The notes: a model not told the origin generated them from the letters alone. Shown: positions 42,311 through 51,673, counted from the first letter of the stretch. The stretch is 61,800 nt of DNA from Arcobacter sp. (GCA_002869565.1 PKUJ01000021.1:1-61800); one strand, 5' to 3'. Program-made: numbers and translations.

Positions 42311-43369
42311 TTGTTTGATTATAAAACACTGAAAAAAGTATTGTTTTTATTTCAACCTGAAACTGCACATAATCTTGCAGAAATAGGATTAAGAATATTA
42401 CCAAAATGTAAACTATTGAATAACTACATGGTAAATAAAAACTTTATTATGAATCCAAAACTTTCACAAGTTGTAGATGGTATAAAATTTCCAAATCCTG
42501 TTGGATTAGCTGCAGGCTTTGATAAAAATGCTACTATGATAAAATCTATGCCGGCCCTTGGGTTTGGTTATACAGAAATTGGAACAATGACTCCAAGAGC
42601 ACAAGACGGAAATCCAAAACCTAGAATGTTTAGATACCCTGATTTAAATTCTGTACAAAATGCAATGGGTTTTAATAATGAAGGTTCGGCAAAAGTTTTA
42701 ACAAACCTAAGAAAAGTTTATCCTTTTTCAATTCCTGTTGGTGCAAATATTGGTAAAAATAAAACTACACCTGAAGAGTTTGCCTTACAAGATTATAAAA
42801 CTCTAATCAGAAAATTTGAAAGTACAAGTGATTATTTAGTAATTAATATTTCAAGTCCAAATACTCCAAATTTGAGAGATTTACAAAATGAAAAATTTAT
42901 TACAGAACTTTTCACAATGGCAAAAGATTTAACAACTAGACCAATTTATTTAAAAATTGCGCCAGATATGGAAGTTGATGTTGCAATTGAACTTTGTAAT
43001 ACAGCTATAAAGGCAGGAGCTTCAGGTATCATAGCAACTAATACTACTATTGATTATTCATTAGTTCCAAACTGTCAAGACTTTGGGGGATTAAGTGGTG
43101 AGTGTTTAACTGAAAAGTCTTACAATTTATTTAAAGAAATAGCAAAAGAACTTTATGGAAAAACTACACTTATTTCTGTTGGGGGTATTGCTACAGGTGA
43201 AGAAGCATACAAAAGATTGAAAGCTGGAGCTTCACTTGTTCAGTCATACTCTGGAATGATTTTTGAAGGACCTTCTATGGTTAGAAAAATCAATGAAGAG
43301 ATTTTAGAGCTTATGCAAAAAGATGGCTTTAACAATATATCTGAAGTTATAGGTTCAGATTTAAAATAA
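42311..43369 (+). CDS. pyrD: Dihydroorotate dehydrogenase, class 2
   Basis: 352 aa from TTG with AAGGGA upstream. Motifs of the membrane-associated quinone-dependent class: FQPETAHNLAE in the N-terminal helix, NPVGLAAGFDKNA, GFGYTEIGTMTPRAQDGNPKPRMFR, NISSPNTPNLRDLQ (with the catalytic Ser region) and ISVGGIATGEEAYKRLKAGASLVQ. It oxidises dihydroorotate to orotate, reducing quinone, in pyrimidine synthesis. It is followed by the M16 peptidase gene after 20 bases. Confidence 0.9.
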   Translation: MFDYKTLKKVLFLFQPETAHNLAEIGLRILPKCKLLNNYMVNKNFIMNPKLSQVVDGIKFPNPVGLAAGFDKNATMIKSMPALGFGYTEIGTMTPRAQDGNPKPRMFRYPDLNSVQNAMGFNNEGSAKVLTNLRKVYPFSIPVGANIGKNKTTPEEFALQDYKTLIRKFESTSDYLVINISSPNTPNLRDLQNEKFITELFTMAKDLTTRPIYLKIAPDMEVDVAIELCNTAIKAGASGIIATNTTIDYSLVPNCQDFGGLSGECLTEKSYNLFKEIAKELYGKTTLISVGGIATGEEAYKRLKAGASLVQSYSGMIFEGPSMVRKINEEILELMQKDGFNNISEVIGSDLK

Positions 43370-43389
43370 ATATTAAAGAAAGGACATTT

Positions 43390-44706
43390 TTGAAAAAAAT
43401 ATTATTATCTTTTTTGTTCCTTTTATTTTTTCTAGGAGAATTAATGGGTCAAAGTTTACCAAAATATTATACTAAAACTTTAGAAAATGGTTTAAAGATT
43501 GTTGCTATTCCTATGGATAACAACTCAAATGTAGTTTCTACAAATATTTTTTATAATGTAGGTAGTAGAAATGAAAAAATGGGAAAATCTGGTATTGCAC
43601 ATATGCTTGAACATTTAAATTTCAAATCTACAAAGAATCTAAAATCTGGTGAATTTGATGAGATTGTAAAAGGATTTGGTGGAATTAACAATGCTTCAAC
43701 ATCTTTTGATTATACAAAATACTATATCCAATCAAGTTCAAAAAATATGGATAAATCTTTAAGTCTTTTTTCTGATTTAATGCAAAATTTAACTCTAAAA
43801 GATGAAGAATTTCAACCTGAGAGGGATGTTGTAGCAGAAGAGAGAAGATGGAGAACTGATAATAACCCTATGGGATATTTACAATATAGACTTTTTAACA
43901 ATGCTTATATTTATCATCCATATCACTGGACTCCAATCGGTTTTACAAACGATATTAAAAACTGGACTATTGAAGATATTAGAGATTTTCATTCTACATA
44001 TTATCAACCAAAGAATGCAATCGTAGTAGTTGCAGGAGATATTACAAAAGAAGAAGTTTTTAAATCTACAACAAAACATTTTGCAAAAATACAAAATACA
44101 AAAGAGATTCAAAATAAGTTACATACAGTAGAACCAGAACAAGATGGTGAAAAAAATATTGTAGTTTATAAAGATACGCAAGTAGAAATGTTATCAATAG
44201 CTTATCATATTCCAAACTATGAACATGAAGATCAAGTTGCACTTAGTGCACTTAGTGAACTATTAAGTTCTGGAAAAAGTTCATATTTACAAAAAGTTCT
44301 TGTAGATGAAAAAAGATTAGTTAATTCTATTTATGCATATAATTTAGAACTTACTGATCCAGGTCTTTTTATGTTTGTAGCAGTTTGTAATCAAGGAGTT
44401 GATGCAAAAGATGTTAAAAAAGAGATCAATAAAATAATTCAAAATATAAAAGATGGTAAAATAACAAAAGAAGAAATAGATAAGATTAAAATCAATACAA
44501 AAGCTGATTTTATATTCTCACTAGAAAGTTCAAGTTCAGTGGCAGGATTATATGGAAGCTATTTTGTAAGAGATAATATTAAACCTCTTTTTGAATATGA
44601 AGATAAAATTGAAAAATTAAAGAAGAAGGATATTGTTGACGTAGCAAAAAAATATCTTACTAAAAAAAATTCGACAACACTAGTTTTAAAAAAAGAAGTT
44701 AATTAA
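43390..44706 (+). CDS. M16-family zinc peptidase, secreted
   Basis: 438 aa from TTG with AAAGGA upstream. A hydrophobic signal (KKILLSFLFLLFFLGELMG) directs it to the periplasm. The inverted zinc motif HMLEH is at residues 71-75, and the third ligand Glu is in RDVVAEERRWRTDNNP, about 76 residues later. The second half (YHIPNYEHEDQVALSALSELLSSGKSSYLQ) is the non-catalytic M16 repeat. The protein is the two-domain processing-peptidase size. It probably degrades or trims periplasmic peptides. It lies between pyrD and dapA. Confidence 0.85.
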   Translation: MKKILLSFLFLLFFLGELMGQSLPKYYTKTLENGLKIVAIPMDNNSNVVSTNIFYNVGSRNEKMGKSGIAHMLEHLNFKSTKNLKSGEFDEIVKGFGGINNASTSFDYTKYYIQSSSKNMDKSLSLFSDLMQNLTLKDEEFQPERDVVAEERRWRTDNNPMGYLQYRLFNNAYIYHPYHWTPIGFTNDIKNWTIEDIRDFHSTYYQPKNAIVVVAGDITKEEVFKSTTKHFAKIQNTKEIQNKLHTVEPEQDGEKNIVVYKDTQVEMLSIAYHIPNYEHEDQVALSALSELLSSGKSSYLQKVLVDEKRLVNSIYAYNLELTDPGLFMFVAVCNQGVDAKDVKKEINKIIQNIKDGKITKEEIDKIKINTKADFIFSLESSSSVAGLYGSYFVRDNIKPLFEYEDKIEKLKKKDIVDVAKKYLTKKNSTTLVLKKEVN

Positions 44707-44742
44707 TGATAAGTTATAAAAGTTAAGAAGGGAAAAGATTAT

Positions 44743-45630
44743 ATGAATATTATTACAGGTGCTATGACAGCACTTATTACACCGTTTAAAAATGGAAAAT
44801 TAGATACACAGACATACGAATATTTAATTAAAAGACAAATTGAACAAGGTATTGATGCAGTTGTTCCAGTAGGAACTACAGGAGAGAGTGCAACTCTATC
44901 ACATGCTGAACATAAAGAATGTATAGAAATTGCAGTTGCAACTTGTAAAGGTACAGATGTAAAAGTTATTGCAGGTGCTGGTTCAAATGCTACACATGAA
45001 GCTTGCGATATTGCTCAACATGCTCAAGCAGTAGGAGCAGATGGACTTTTATCTGTAGCTCCATATTATAATAAACCTTCACAAGAAGGTCTATATCAAC
45101 ACTATAAAGCAATTGCCCAAGCAGTTGAAATACCTTTTATGCTTTATAATGTACCAGGAAGAACTGGAGTTGATATTGAAGCAGATACAGCTATTAGACT
45201 TTATGATGATGTAAAAAATATTTATGCAATTAAAGAAGCAACTGGTTCACTCGAAAGAGCAATTGAAATTTCAAGTCAAAGACCAGATTTCTGCATAGTT
45301 TCAGGAGATGATGCAATTGATTTTCCTATGTTAGCAAATGGTGCAAAAGGAATTATATCTGTAACAGCTAACCTTCTTCCAAACTATAAAAGTAAATTAG
45401 TACATAGTGTATTTAACGGTGATTACGATACTGCTAAATCAATCAATAATGATTTATACAAAATAAATAAAACACTATTTGTTGAAGCAAATCCTATTCC
45501 TATTAAAGCAATTATGTATATTGCTGGATTATTAGATTCATTGGAATACAGACTTCCTTTAACAGCTCCAAGTGCTGAAACTATGAAAAAACTTGAAGAA
45601 GTATTAAAAAATTATGAGGTAATAAAATAA
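44743..45630 (+). CDS. dapA: 4-hydroxy-tetrahydrodipicolinate synthase
   Basis: 295 aa. [16 protein letters not shown] and [17 protein letters not shown] (Thr-Thr pair) open the barrel; the catalytic Tyr is in [13 protein letters not shown] and the Schiff-base Lys in [11 protein letters not shown]. It condenses pyruvate with aspartate semialdehyde for lysine and peptidoglycan precursor synthesis. Its stop overlaps the start of the SDR gene. The order dapA-SDR-pgsA is also known in Campylobacter and Helicobacter. Confidence 0.95.
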   Translation: MNIITGAMTALITPFKNGKLDTQTYEYLIKRQIEQGIDAVVPVGTTGESATLSHAEHKECIEIAVATCKGTDVKVIAGAGSNATHEACDIAQHAQAVGADGLLSVAPYYNKPSQEGLYQHYKAIAQAVEIPFMLYNVPGRTGVDIEADTAIRLYDDVKNIYAIKEATGSLERAIEISSQRPDFCIVSGDDAIDFPMLANGAKGIISVTANLLPNYKSKLVHSVFNGDYDTAKSINNDLYKINKTLFVEANPIPIKAIMYIAGLLDSLEYRLPLTAPSAETMKKLEEVLKNYEVIK

Positions 45631-46409
45631 TGAGTAAGAATATGAAAGGCAAAACATTAGTAATTTCTGGTGGTACTAAAGGTATTGGTAAAGCTAATGT
45701 TTATAAATTTGCAGAGAATGGAGTAAATGTAGCATTTACTTACAATTCAAATAGAGAAATTGCTCAAGAAATTTGTAATGACGTTGAAGCAAAGTTTGGT
45801 GTAAGATGTAAATGTTACCCATTTAATGTTTTAGAGCCTGAAACATATAAAGAATTATTTTTAGAAATTGATAAAGACTTTGATAGAGTTGATTTTTTCA
45901 TATCAAATGCAATGATTTATGGAAGAGCTGTAGTTGGTGGATATGGTAAATTTATGAAACTAAAACCTAGAGGATTAAACAATATTTATACTGCAACTGT
46001 AAATGCCTTTGTTTGTGGAGCACAACAAGCTGCAAAAAGAATGGAAAAAGTTGGTGGAGGAGCTATTGTTTCGTTATCTTCAACTGGAAACTTAGTATAT
46101 ATTGAAAACTATTCAGGTCATGGAACTAATAAAGCAGCTGTTGAAGCAATGGTTAGATATGCTGCAACAGAACTTGGAGCAATGAATATTAGAGTAAATG
46201 CTGTTTCAGGTGGACCTATTGATACTGATGCACTTAAAGCATTTACAAACTATGCAGAAGTAAAACAAAAAACTGCAGAACTATCAGCACTAAATAGAAT
46301 TGGTCAGCCAGAAGACTTAGCACAGTCATGTTATTTCTTATGTACTGAAGATGCTTCATGGGTTACGGGTCATACATTAATCGTTGATGGTGGAACTACA
46401 TTCAGATAA
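45630..46409 (+). CDS. SDR enzyme between dapA and pgsA (enoyl-ACP reductase-like)
   Basis: 259 aa. The cofactor motif GGTKGIGKA is near the N-terminus, SNAMIYG replaces the usual NNAG, and the C-terminus has ASWVTGHTLIVDGGTTFR. The region around YSGHGTNKAAVEAMVRYAATELGAMNIRVNAVSGGPIDTDALKAF resembles the FabL/FabI group of enoyl-ACP reductases. A role in fatty-acid or lipid synthesis would fit the next gene, pgsA, but the substrate is not proven. It overlaps dapA by one base and pgsA by one base. Confidence 0.75.
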   Translation: MSKNMKGKTLVISGGTKGIGKANVYKFAENGVNVAFTYNSNREIAQEICNDVEAKFGVRCKCYPFNVLEPETYKELFLEIDKDFDRVDFFISNAMIYGRAVVGGYGKFMKLKPRGLNNIYTATVNAFVCGAQQAAKRMEKVGGGAIVSLSSTGNLVYIENYSGHGTNKAAVEAMVRYAATELGAMNIRVNAVSGGPIDTDALKAFTNYAEVKQKTAELSALNRIGQPEDLAQSCYFLCTEDASWVTGHTLIVDGGTTFR

Positions 46410-46951
46410 TGAATAAAGCTCTTAATCTTCCTAATCTTTTAGCACTATTTCGTATTGCATTAGCACCACTTATGTTGTGGTTTCTAATCGACAGAGATAG
46501 TGCAATTTTTTCTACTTGGCATCCAAGTTGGCTTGACTATTTTGCTGGTTTAATTTTTGTTATTGCATCTGTTACAGATTTCTTTGATGGATTTATTGCA
46601 AGAAAATGGAATCAAATGACAAAATTGGGTGCAATTATTGACCCTCTTGCAGATAAAATGTTGATGCTTGCAGGTTTTCTTGGACTTATGGTTATTGACC
46701 GAGCTTCTGCTTGGGCTGTATTTTTAATTCTTTCCCGTGAATTTTTTATTACAGGTCTTAGAGTGATGGCAATTGGTGAAGGAAAAGATGTAGCAGCTTC
46801 AATGGCAGGAAAAATAAAAACTGTTGTTCAAATGATAGCAATTGGTTTTTTAATAATGAATTGGCCATTTGCAACTGAATTATTATGGATTGCAGTTGTT
46901 TTAACTCTATACTCAGGATATGAGTATACAAGAGACTATTTTACAAATTAA
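46409..46951 (+). CDS. pgsA: CDP-diacylglycerol-glycerol-3-phosphate 3-phosphatidyltransferase
   Basis: 180 aa with about five membrane helices. The CDP-alcohol phosphotransferase motif D(G)xxAR...G...D...D is present: VTDFFDGFIARKWNQMTKLGAIIDPLADKM. It makes phosphatidylglycerophosphate, the precursor of phosphatidylglycerol. Its ATG shares one base with the preceding SDR stop; rseP follows after 21 bases. Confidence 0.9.
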   Translation: MNKALNLPNLLALFRIALAPLMLWFLIDRDSAIFSTWHPSWLDYFAGLIFVIASVTDFFDGFIARKWNQMTKLGAIIDPLADKMLMLAGFLGLMVIDRASAWAVFLILSREFFITGLRVMAIGEGKDVAASMAGKIKTVVQMIAIGFLIMNWPFATELLWIAVVLTLYSGYEYTRDYFTN

Positions 46952-46972
46952 TCTAAATTATCGGAGTTTTTT

Positions 46973-48025
46973 TTGGGTACTATCACTTTTCTACTTGTTT
47001 TATCTTTTTTAGTATTTTTTCATGAACTAGGACATTTCCTAGCAGCTCGTTATTTTGGTGTAACAGTGCATGTTTTTTCAATAGGTTTTGGAAAACAAGT
47101 TTATTCAAAAATTTGGCGTGGTACAAAATGGCAAATTGCTCTTATACCACTTGGTGGTTATGTGAAAATGAAAGGGCAAGATGATACAAAACCTGGACTT
47201 CAAGAAGCTGGAGATGATTCATATAACAATAAAAAACCTTGGCAAAGAATAATAATTCTTTTTGCGGGACCTTTTGCTAACTTTTTACTTGCTGCAATTT
47301 TGTATTTTGTAATTGCTCTTGGTGGGGCAAATTCTCTTAGCCCAACTGTTGGAAAGATTAGAGACAATTCTCCTGCACTTAAAGCTGGAATTCAGACAAA
47401 CGATATTATTGTAAGAATAAATAATACAGAAATTAAAACTTGGGAAGAAATTGGTAAAACAATTATTGACACAAAAGGACCATTAAAATTTTATATAAAA
47501 AGAGATGGTAAACTAATTGCTAAAACTATAAACCCACAAATTTCTGATGCAAAAAATATTTTTAAAGAAGATATTAAAAAAAGAATGATTGGTATTTCTC
47601 CTGCCCCAAAACTTGTTACAATCTATCATGATCCTATCTCTGCACTTGGATTTGCATTTGATAAAACAATCGAATCATCAAAAATGATATTCCAAGGTGT
47701 ACAAAAATTAATTCAAGGTGTGGTACCTAGTAGTGATATTGGTGGAGTTATTACCATAGGTAAAGTAATATCTGATGCTAGTGAATCATCTATAATTGCT
47801 CTATTAGCTATTACAGCTTTGATTTCTGTTAACTTAGGAGTATTAAACCTTCTACCTATTCCAGCACTTGATGGTGGGCATATTATGTTTAACTTGTATG
47901 AAATAATTACAAGAAGAAAACCAAGTGAAAAAGTATTTATGTTTTTAACTATTGCAGGATGGTTTATTTTAGCATCATTAATGCTTCTTGGAATTTACAA
48001 CGATATAAATAGATTATTTGGATAA
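46973..48025 (+). CDS. rseP: RseP-type site-2 metalloprotease
   Basis: 350 aa from TTG with CGGAG upstream. The first helix holds the zinc motif FHELGHFLAARYFGV (HExGH), one PDZ domain lies at about residues 125-190 (SPTVGKIRDNSPALKAGIQTNDIIVRINN), and the last ligand Asp is in LLPIPALDGGHIMFNLYE. It cleaves transmembrane segments of regulatory proteins inside the inner membrane. E. coli has two PDZ domains; one is normal in this phylum. It follows pgsA and precedes the YggS-type gene. Confidence 0.9.
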   Translation: MGTITFLLVLSFLVFFHELGHFLAARYFGVTVHVFSIGFGKQVYSKIWRGTKWQIALIPLGGYVKMKGQDDTKPGLQEAGDDSYNNKKPWQRIIILFAGPFANFLLAAILYFVIALGGANSLSPTVGKIRDNSPALKAGIQTNDIIVRINNTEIKTWEEIGKTIIDTKGPLKFYIKRDGKLIAKTINPQISDAKNIFKEDIKKRMIGISPAPKLVTIYHDPISALGFAFDKTIESSKMIFQGVQKLIQGVVPSSDIGGVITIGKVISDASESSIIALLAITALISVNLGVLNLLPIPALDGGHIMFNLYEIITRRKPSEKVFMFLTIAGWFILASLMLLGIYNDINRLFG

Positions 48026-48035
48026 GAGAGTAAAA

Positions 48036-48716
48036 ATGAAAAAAGAAATTGCAGTAGAAAATTTAGATAGAGTTATTACACAAGTTGAAGCAGCAAGATT
48101 AAGAGTTTCAGAACACCATATTGTAAAAATAATAGGTATTTCAAAATACTCTGATGCTTCAGACGTAGCTACACTATACAGTGCAGGACAAAGAGCTTTT
48201 GGAGAAAACAAAGTTCAAGATTTAAAAGCAAAAAGTGAAGAACTTGATGAATTACCACTTGAATGGCATTTTGTTGGACGATTACAAAAAAATAAAATTA
48301 ATAATCTAATAGATTTAAACCCTACTTTAATACATTCACTAGACTCTTTAGATTTAGCACAAGAATTAAATAAAAAACTAGAAGCTAAAAATAAAAAATT
48401 ATCTTGTCTTTTACAAGTTAATTCTGCAAAAGAAGATAGTAAAACTGGTGTTATGCCAGAAGATGCAATTGATATTTACAAAACTATTTTAGAGACTTGT
48501 CCTAATATAAAATTAAAAGGTATTATGAGTATTGGTGCTCACTCAGAAGATAGAAGTATTGTAAAAGAGTCATTTATAACTACTAACAATATTTATACTC
48601 AATTATTACCACTAGGAGCAAAATATTGTTCTATGGGAATGAGTTCAGATTTTGAACTTGCTATTGCATGTGGATCAAATATGATTAGAGTTGGTTCAAC
48701 ACTATTTATAGACTAA
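48036..48716 (+). CDS. YggS-family PLP homeostasis protein
   Basis: 226 aa from ATG 48036; an in-frame TTG six codons earlier lies inside the end of rseP and has no ribosome site. The PLP-binding Lys is in IIGISKYSDASDVATLYSAGQRAFGENKVQDL, and EWHFVGRLQKNKI, CLLQVNSAKEDSKTGV and CSMGMSSDFELAIACGSNMIRVGS complete the family pattern. It is a single-domain alanine-racemase-like barrel that binds pyridoxal phosphate and maintains its supply. Last gene of the run starting at dapA. Confidence 0.9.
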   Translation: MKKEIAVENLDRVITQVEAARLRVSEHHIVKIIGISKYSDASDVATLYSAGQRAFGENKVQDLKAKSEELDELPLEWHFVGRLQKNKINNLIDLNPTLIHSLDSLDLAQELNKKLEAKNKKLSCLLQVNSAKEDSKTGVMPEDAIDIYKTILETCPNIKLKGIMSIGAHSEDRSIVKESFITTNNIYTQLLPLGAKYCSMGMSSDFELAIACGSNMIRVGSTLFID

Positions 48717-48852
48717 GTATAATCTTTAAATAATTTATTTTTACCTTAAAAGCAAGTCTTTTTAAGAAAAAATAATTATTTATCCACATAAATAAGTAAG
48801 AAAATGCTAAAATTATATTAAAAAATATTCTATTCTATTTTAAGGAAATATT

Positions 48853-50352
48853 GTGAAGACTATTAAAGATGTTGAAAAATGGTTAGATGGACATGAAATT
48901 TCAAGTTACTCAGTATCTAGTAATCTTCATGTAAATGTAAATGGAAATGTAAATCTTAGAAATAAAATAGAAGGAGATAGGCTACCTATAAATTTTGAAA
49001 AAGTTAGTGGTTATTTTGATATAAGCAGTAATGATTTAATCTCTTTAGAAGGATGTCCTAAAATAGTTGAAAAAGATTTTGACTGTTCAAAAAATAAAAT
49101 AGAATCACTTTTTGGTTCACCTAATAGCGTTGGTGATTTCAACTGCTCTCATAATAGAATTAAATCATTATCTTATACACCAAAAGAAGTAGAAGGTTAC
49201 TTTGATTGCTCTAATAATGAACTTTTATCAATTGAAGGAAGTCCAAGAACAATAAGAGGATATTTTAAATGTTCACATAACAAAATATCTTCACTAAAAG
49301 GTGGGCCAAAATATATTCAAGATTATTTTGACTGTTCTTACAATAAAATTGATACCTTAAAAGATGGACCTATTACAGTTTCTAAAGATTTTTCTTGTCA
49401 TGTAAATGAATTAAGAAGTTTAGATGATATTGCAGAAGAAATTGGATGGGATGTAATAACTGATGTAAATTTAAATCATATCCCTTCAAGTATATTTGAC
49501 GAAGAAAATAAATTTTGGAAATACAAAGGTAAAGAGGTAATAAAGCATATCTATAAACCTATTGTAGCTATTTCAAATAAAGCTGATATAGAAAGATGGC
49601 TTCAAAAACACAAAGTAAATAATTTTAAAATCTTGGAAGATAACTCTGTTGATGTAAAAGGAGATGTAAGACTCTCTAATCTTCTTGAAAATTATAAAAA
49701 ATTACCAATAAACTTTAATGAAGTTGATGGTGACTTTGATATTAGTGATAATGTTTTAACTTCACTAGAAGGATCACCTAAAAAAGTTGGTGGTAATTTT
49801 TCAGCTTATAAAAATGAACTTACTTCACTAAAAGGTGGCCCTAAAGAAGTAGGTAAAAACTTTGTTATTTTAAAAAATAATATAAGATCTCTTGAACACT
49901 CTCCTTCCATAGTCAATGAGGATTATATTTGTTCACATAATCCATTAACAAATTTAGAAGGCTTAATAAATGTTGGAGGTTCTGTATTTACAGGTGTGTA
50001 TATAGGTACTTTGAAATATATAGAATTTTCATATCATTCAATTATAACATATAAATACACTGGAACAACTATTATGGAGTATTTAGATAAAGAATATGTG
50101 ACATTAACTGAAGAAGAAAAAATATATAATAAGACAAGAGAAAATCTTAAAAGTGCAATAACAAACATGCTAAATGAAAAAAAATTAAAAGTTGAAATGA
50201 TTAATGATAATTTATTAAAAAACTTAACTAAATATAATCTTGTTGAACTTAAAAAAAGAGTATTAGAGCTTAAAAATCCTACACATGAAATTAGAAAAAA
50301 AGCTCTTACAGAAGATGAAATTATGAAATCTGTATTTAATACTGAAATTTAA
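48853..50352 (+). CDS. Leucine-rich-repeat protein with a duplicated module
   Basis: 499 aa from GTG with AAGGA upstream. It consists of units of about 21 residues of the form F(D/x)CSxNx(I/L)xSLxGxPxxVxx. Seven units run from about residue 55 to 200. A second module (about 240-415) repeats the whole N-terminal design, including the leader (KADIERWLQKH versus KDVEKWLDGHE, and LPINFNEV versus LPINFEKV), with four or so units. A helical tail follows. Such repeats are common in large phages and some bacteria and form a solenoid for protein binding. No signal peptide is seen. The regular Cys at unit position three is lost in part of module two. The small next gene is probably its partner. Confidence 0.7.
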   Translation: MKTIKDVEKWLDGHEISSYSVSSNLHVNVNGNVNLRNKIEGDRLPINFEKVSGYFDISSNDLISLEGCPKIVEKDFDCSKNKIESLFGSPNSVGDFNCSHNRIKSLSYTPKEVEGYFDCSNNELLSIEGSPRTIRGYFKCSHNKISSLKGGPKYIQDYFDCSYNKIDTLKDGPITVSKDFSCHVNELRSLDDIAEEIGWDVITDVNLNHIPSSIFDEENKFWKYKGKEVIKHIYKPIVAISNKADIERWLQKHKVNNFKILEDNSVDVKGDVRLSNLLENYKKLPINFNEVDGDFDISDNVLTSLEGSPKKVGGNFSAYKNELTSLKGGPKEVGKNFVILKNNIRSLEHSPSIVNEDYICSHNPLTNLEGLINVGGSVFTGVYIGTLKYIEFSYHSIITYKYTGTTIMEYLDKEYVTLTEEEKIYNKTRENLKSAITNMLNEKKLKVEMINDNLLKNLTKYNLVELKKRVLELKNPTHEIRKKALTEDEIMKSVFNTEI

Positions 50353-50360
50353 GGTATATA

Positions 50361-50597
50361 TTGAAAGTTTCAAATAATAACTACGATCGATATGATTCAA
50401 TAGTTAATAACACTTCAAGAGCAGAAAAACCAAGAAGTATAAGTAGAATAAAAAACTTCTTGGAAGCTTTTAGAGTGGATTTGAGTCAAAGAGCATTGTA
50501 TAGTAAAGAATACAATGACCCATCAATAAACTTTCCAACATACAATGAAGATGTCCTACAGTACTCTGAAAAACTAAATCTTATTTTTAAACCGTAA
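50361..50597 (+). CDS. Small protein downstream of the LRR gene (78 aa)
   Basis: A TTG-started frame with AAGG nine bases upstream, eight bases after the LRR stop. The product is hydrophilic, with Asn/Ser/Arg-rich N-terminus and a pattern RISRIKNFLEAFRVDLSQRALYSKEYN. I do not recognise it. Close spacing suggests co-translation with the LRR protein. Its reality rests on spacing and plausible codon content only. Confidence 0.5.
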   Translation: MKVSNNNYDRYDSIVNNTSRAEKPRSISRIKNFLEAFRVDLSQRALYSKEYNDPSINFPTYNEDVLQYSEKLNLIFKP

Positions 50598-50692
50598 AAA
50601 CTATTATTAAATAACAACTTTTTTAAGGTGGAGAGTGACCCTTGATTTCTTAACTTAACAACATTACGACTGTCACCGGAATTTTATAACTA

Positions 50693-50713
50693 CTGTTATA
50701 AAACAGCTTTTTT
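50693..50713. terminator. Terminator hairpin, first copy of a 21-bp repeat
   Basis: CTGTT and AACAG form a stem around ATAAA-type loop sequence, followed by C and six T, which makes a rightward terminator for the LRR operon. The whole 21-base stretch recurs exactly at 50879-50899. Confidence 0.65.
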
Positions 50714-50798
50714 ATTAAAGATTGTAAATAATCAATTATCCTAGGATTAAGCTAAAGTTGTTTTAAAATAGTAGATTTTGTTAAAGGTCAAGGAAAAA

Positions 50799-50850
50799 AG
50801 AAAGTTTATCGTAGGATTTGGCTAAAAGCCAATGAGTAGATAAACTTTCT
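50799..50850. repeat. 52-nt palindrome with the same core as the rny palindrome
   Basis: Outer arms AGAAAGTTTATC (50799-50810) and complement (50839-50850) are perfect. An inner stem TTGGCT/AGCCAA (50818-50823 / 50827-50832) has an AAA loop. Between the stems the left strand reads GTAGGAT and the right TGAGTA, matching the GGA ... TGAGCA layout of the palindrome at 13333-13480. Confidence 0.75.
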
Positions 50851-50878
50851 ATTTGACGCAGAGATTTGACAAAAAATG

Positions 50879-50899
50879 CTGTTATAAAACAGCTTTTTT
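50879..50899. terminator. Terminator hairpin at the end of trpC, second copy of the 21-bp repeat
   Basis: An exact copy of 50693-50713. It contains the last codons and stop (50882-50884) of trpC, so one arm is coding sequence. On the minus strand it has no T-tract, and the copy at 50693 may help to end the trpC transcript. Confidence 0.55.
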
Positions 50900-51673
50900 G
50901 AATTTTGTTAATTCCTCTTCTATCGACGGCACTCTCATAAAATGCTCTCCAATTAAAAATGCATCCGCTCCAATTGAACTTAGTCTTTGAATAGTTTCTA
51001 CATTTGAAACTCCAGATTCAGCTACTATAATTTTTCCATTTGGAATCATAGGGATAAGTTGATCACACATGGTCATATCCATTTCCATTGTTTCTAAGTT
51101 TCTATGATTTATACCAATTATATTTGCTCCACATTTCATAGCTTTTGTCAAATCTTCTTTATCGTGAATTTCAACTAAAACTTCTAATCCTAAATGTAAG
51201 GCATATTCATATAATTCTTTTAAATCTTTTGTACTTAATGATTTTGCAATAAGTAAAATAAAATCAGCTCCATAAACTAAGGCTTCAACAATTTGATACT
51301 TATCTAAAATAAAATCTTTTCTAAGTAATGGAGTAGGAACATATCTTCTTATTTGAGTTAAATACTCTAAGTTTCCTTGAAAATAATGTGGTTCAGTCAA
51401 AACTGAAATTGCATTTGCACCACTATTACTGTAACTTTGAGCAATAACTAAGGGATCAAAATCTTCTTTAATAACACCTTTAGATGGACTAGCTTTTTTA
51501 ACTTCAGCAATTATTCTTATTGGTTCTTCTTTCGTAGCTGTTAAATATGGTTTTACGTCTCTTGGAGGAAAGGGATTCGCACTTAAACTTCTACCTAACC
51601 AATCTAAAGAATAATCTTTCTTTCTTTTTTCTACATCTTCTCTAGTTCTTCTATTAATCTCATCTAAAATCAC
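50882..51673 (-). CDS. trpC: Indole-3-glycerol phosphate synthase
   Basis: 263 aa from GTG, which overlaps the TPR lipoprotein stop (GTGA). Motifs: [21 protein letters not shown] (catalytic Lys, phosphate contact), [45 protein letters not shown] and [27 protein letters not shown]. It closes the indole ring in tryptophan synthesis. The trpF gene lies separately at 58.7 kb, so the pathway genes are scattered. The last codons are inside a repeated terminator. Confidence 0.95.
   Translation of the reverse strand: MILDEINRRTREDVEKRKKDYSLDWLGRSLSANPFPPRDVKPYLTATKEEPIRIIAEVKKASPSKGVIKEDFDPLVIAQSYSNSGANAISVLTEPHYFQGNLEYLTQIRRYVPTPLLRKDFILDKYQIVEALVYGADFILLIAKSLSTKDLKELYEYALHLGLEVLVEIHDKEDLTKAMKCGANIIGINHRNLETMEMDMTMCDQLIPMIPNGKIIVAESGVSNVETIQRLSSIGADAFLIGEHFMRVPSIEEELTKFKKAVL

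Larger units (their letters stand above)
50598..50881. other. Intergenic region with repeated terminators and a palindrome
   Basis: The gap between the small protein gene and the convergent trpC contains, in order, a GTGAC/GTCAC-bounded stretch (50635-50676), a terminator hairpin (50693-50713), a 165-base insert, a 52-nt palindrome (50799-50850) and a second copy of the terminator that overlaps the trpC stop (50879-50899). No coding frame is convincing. Confidence 0.6.
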
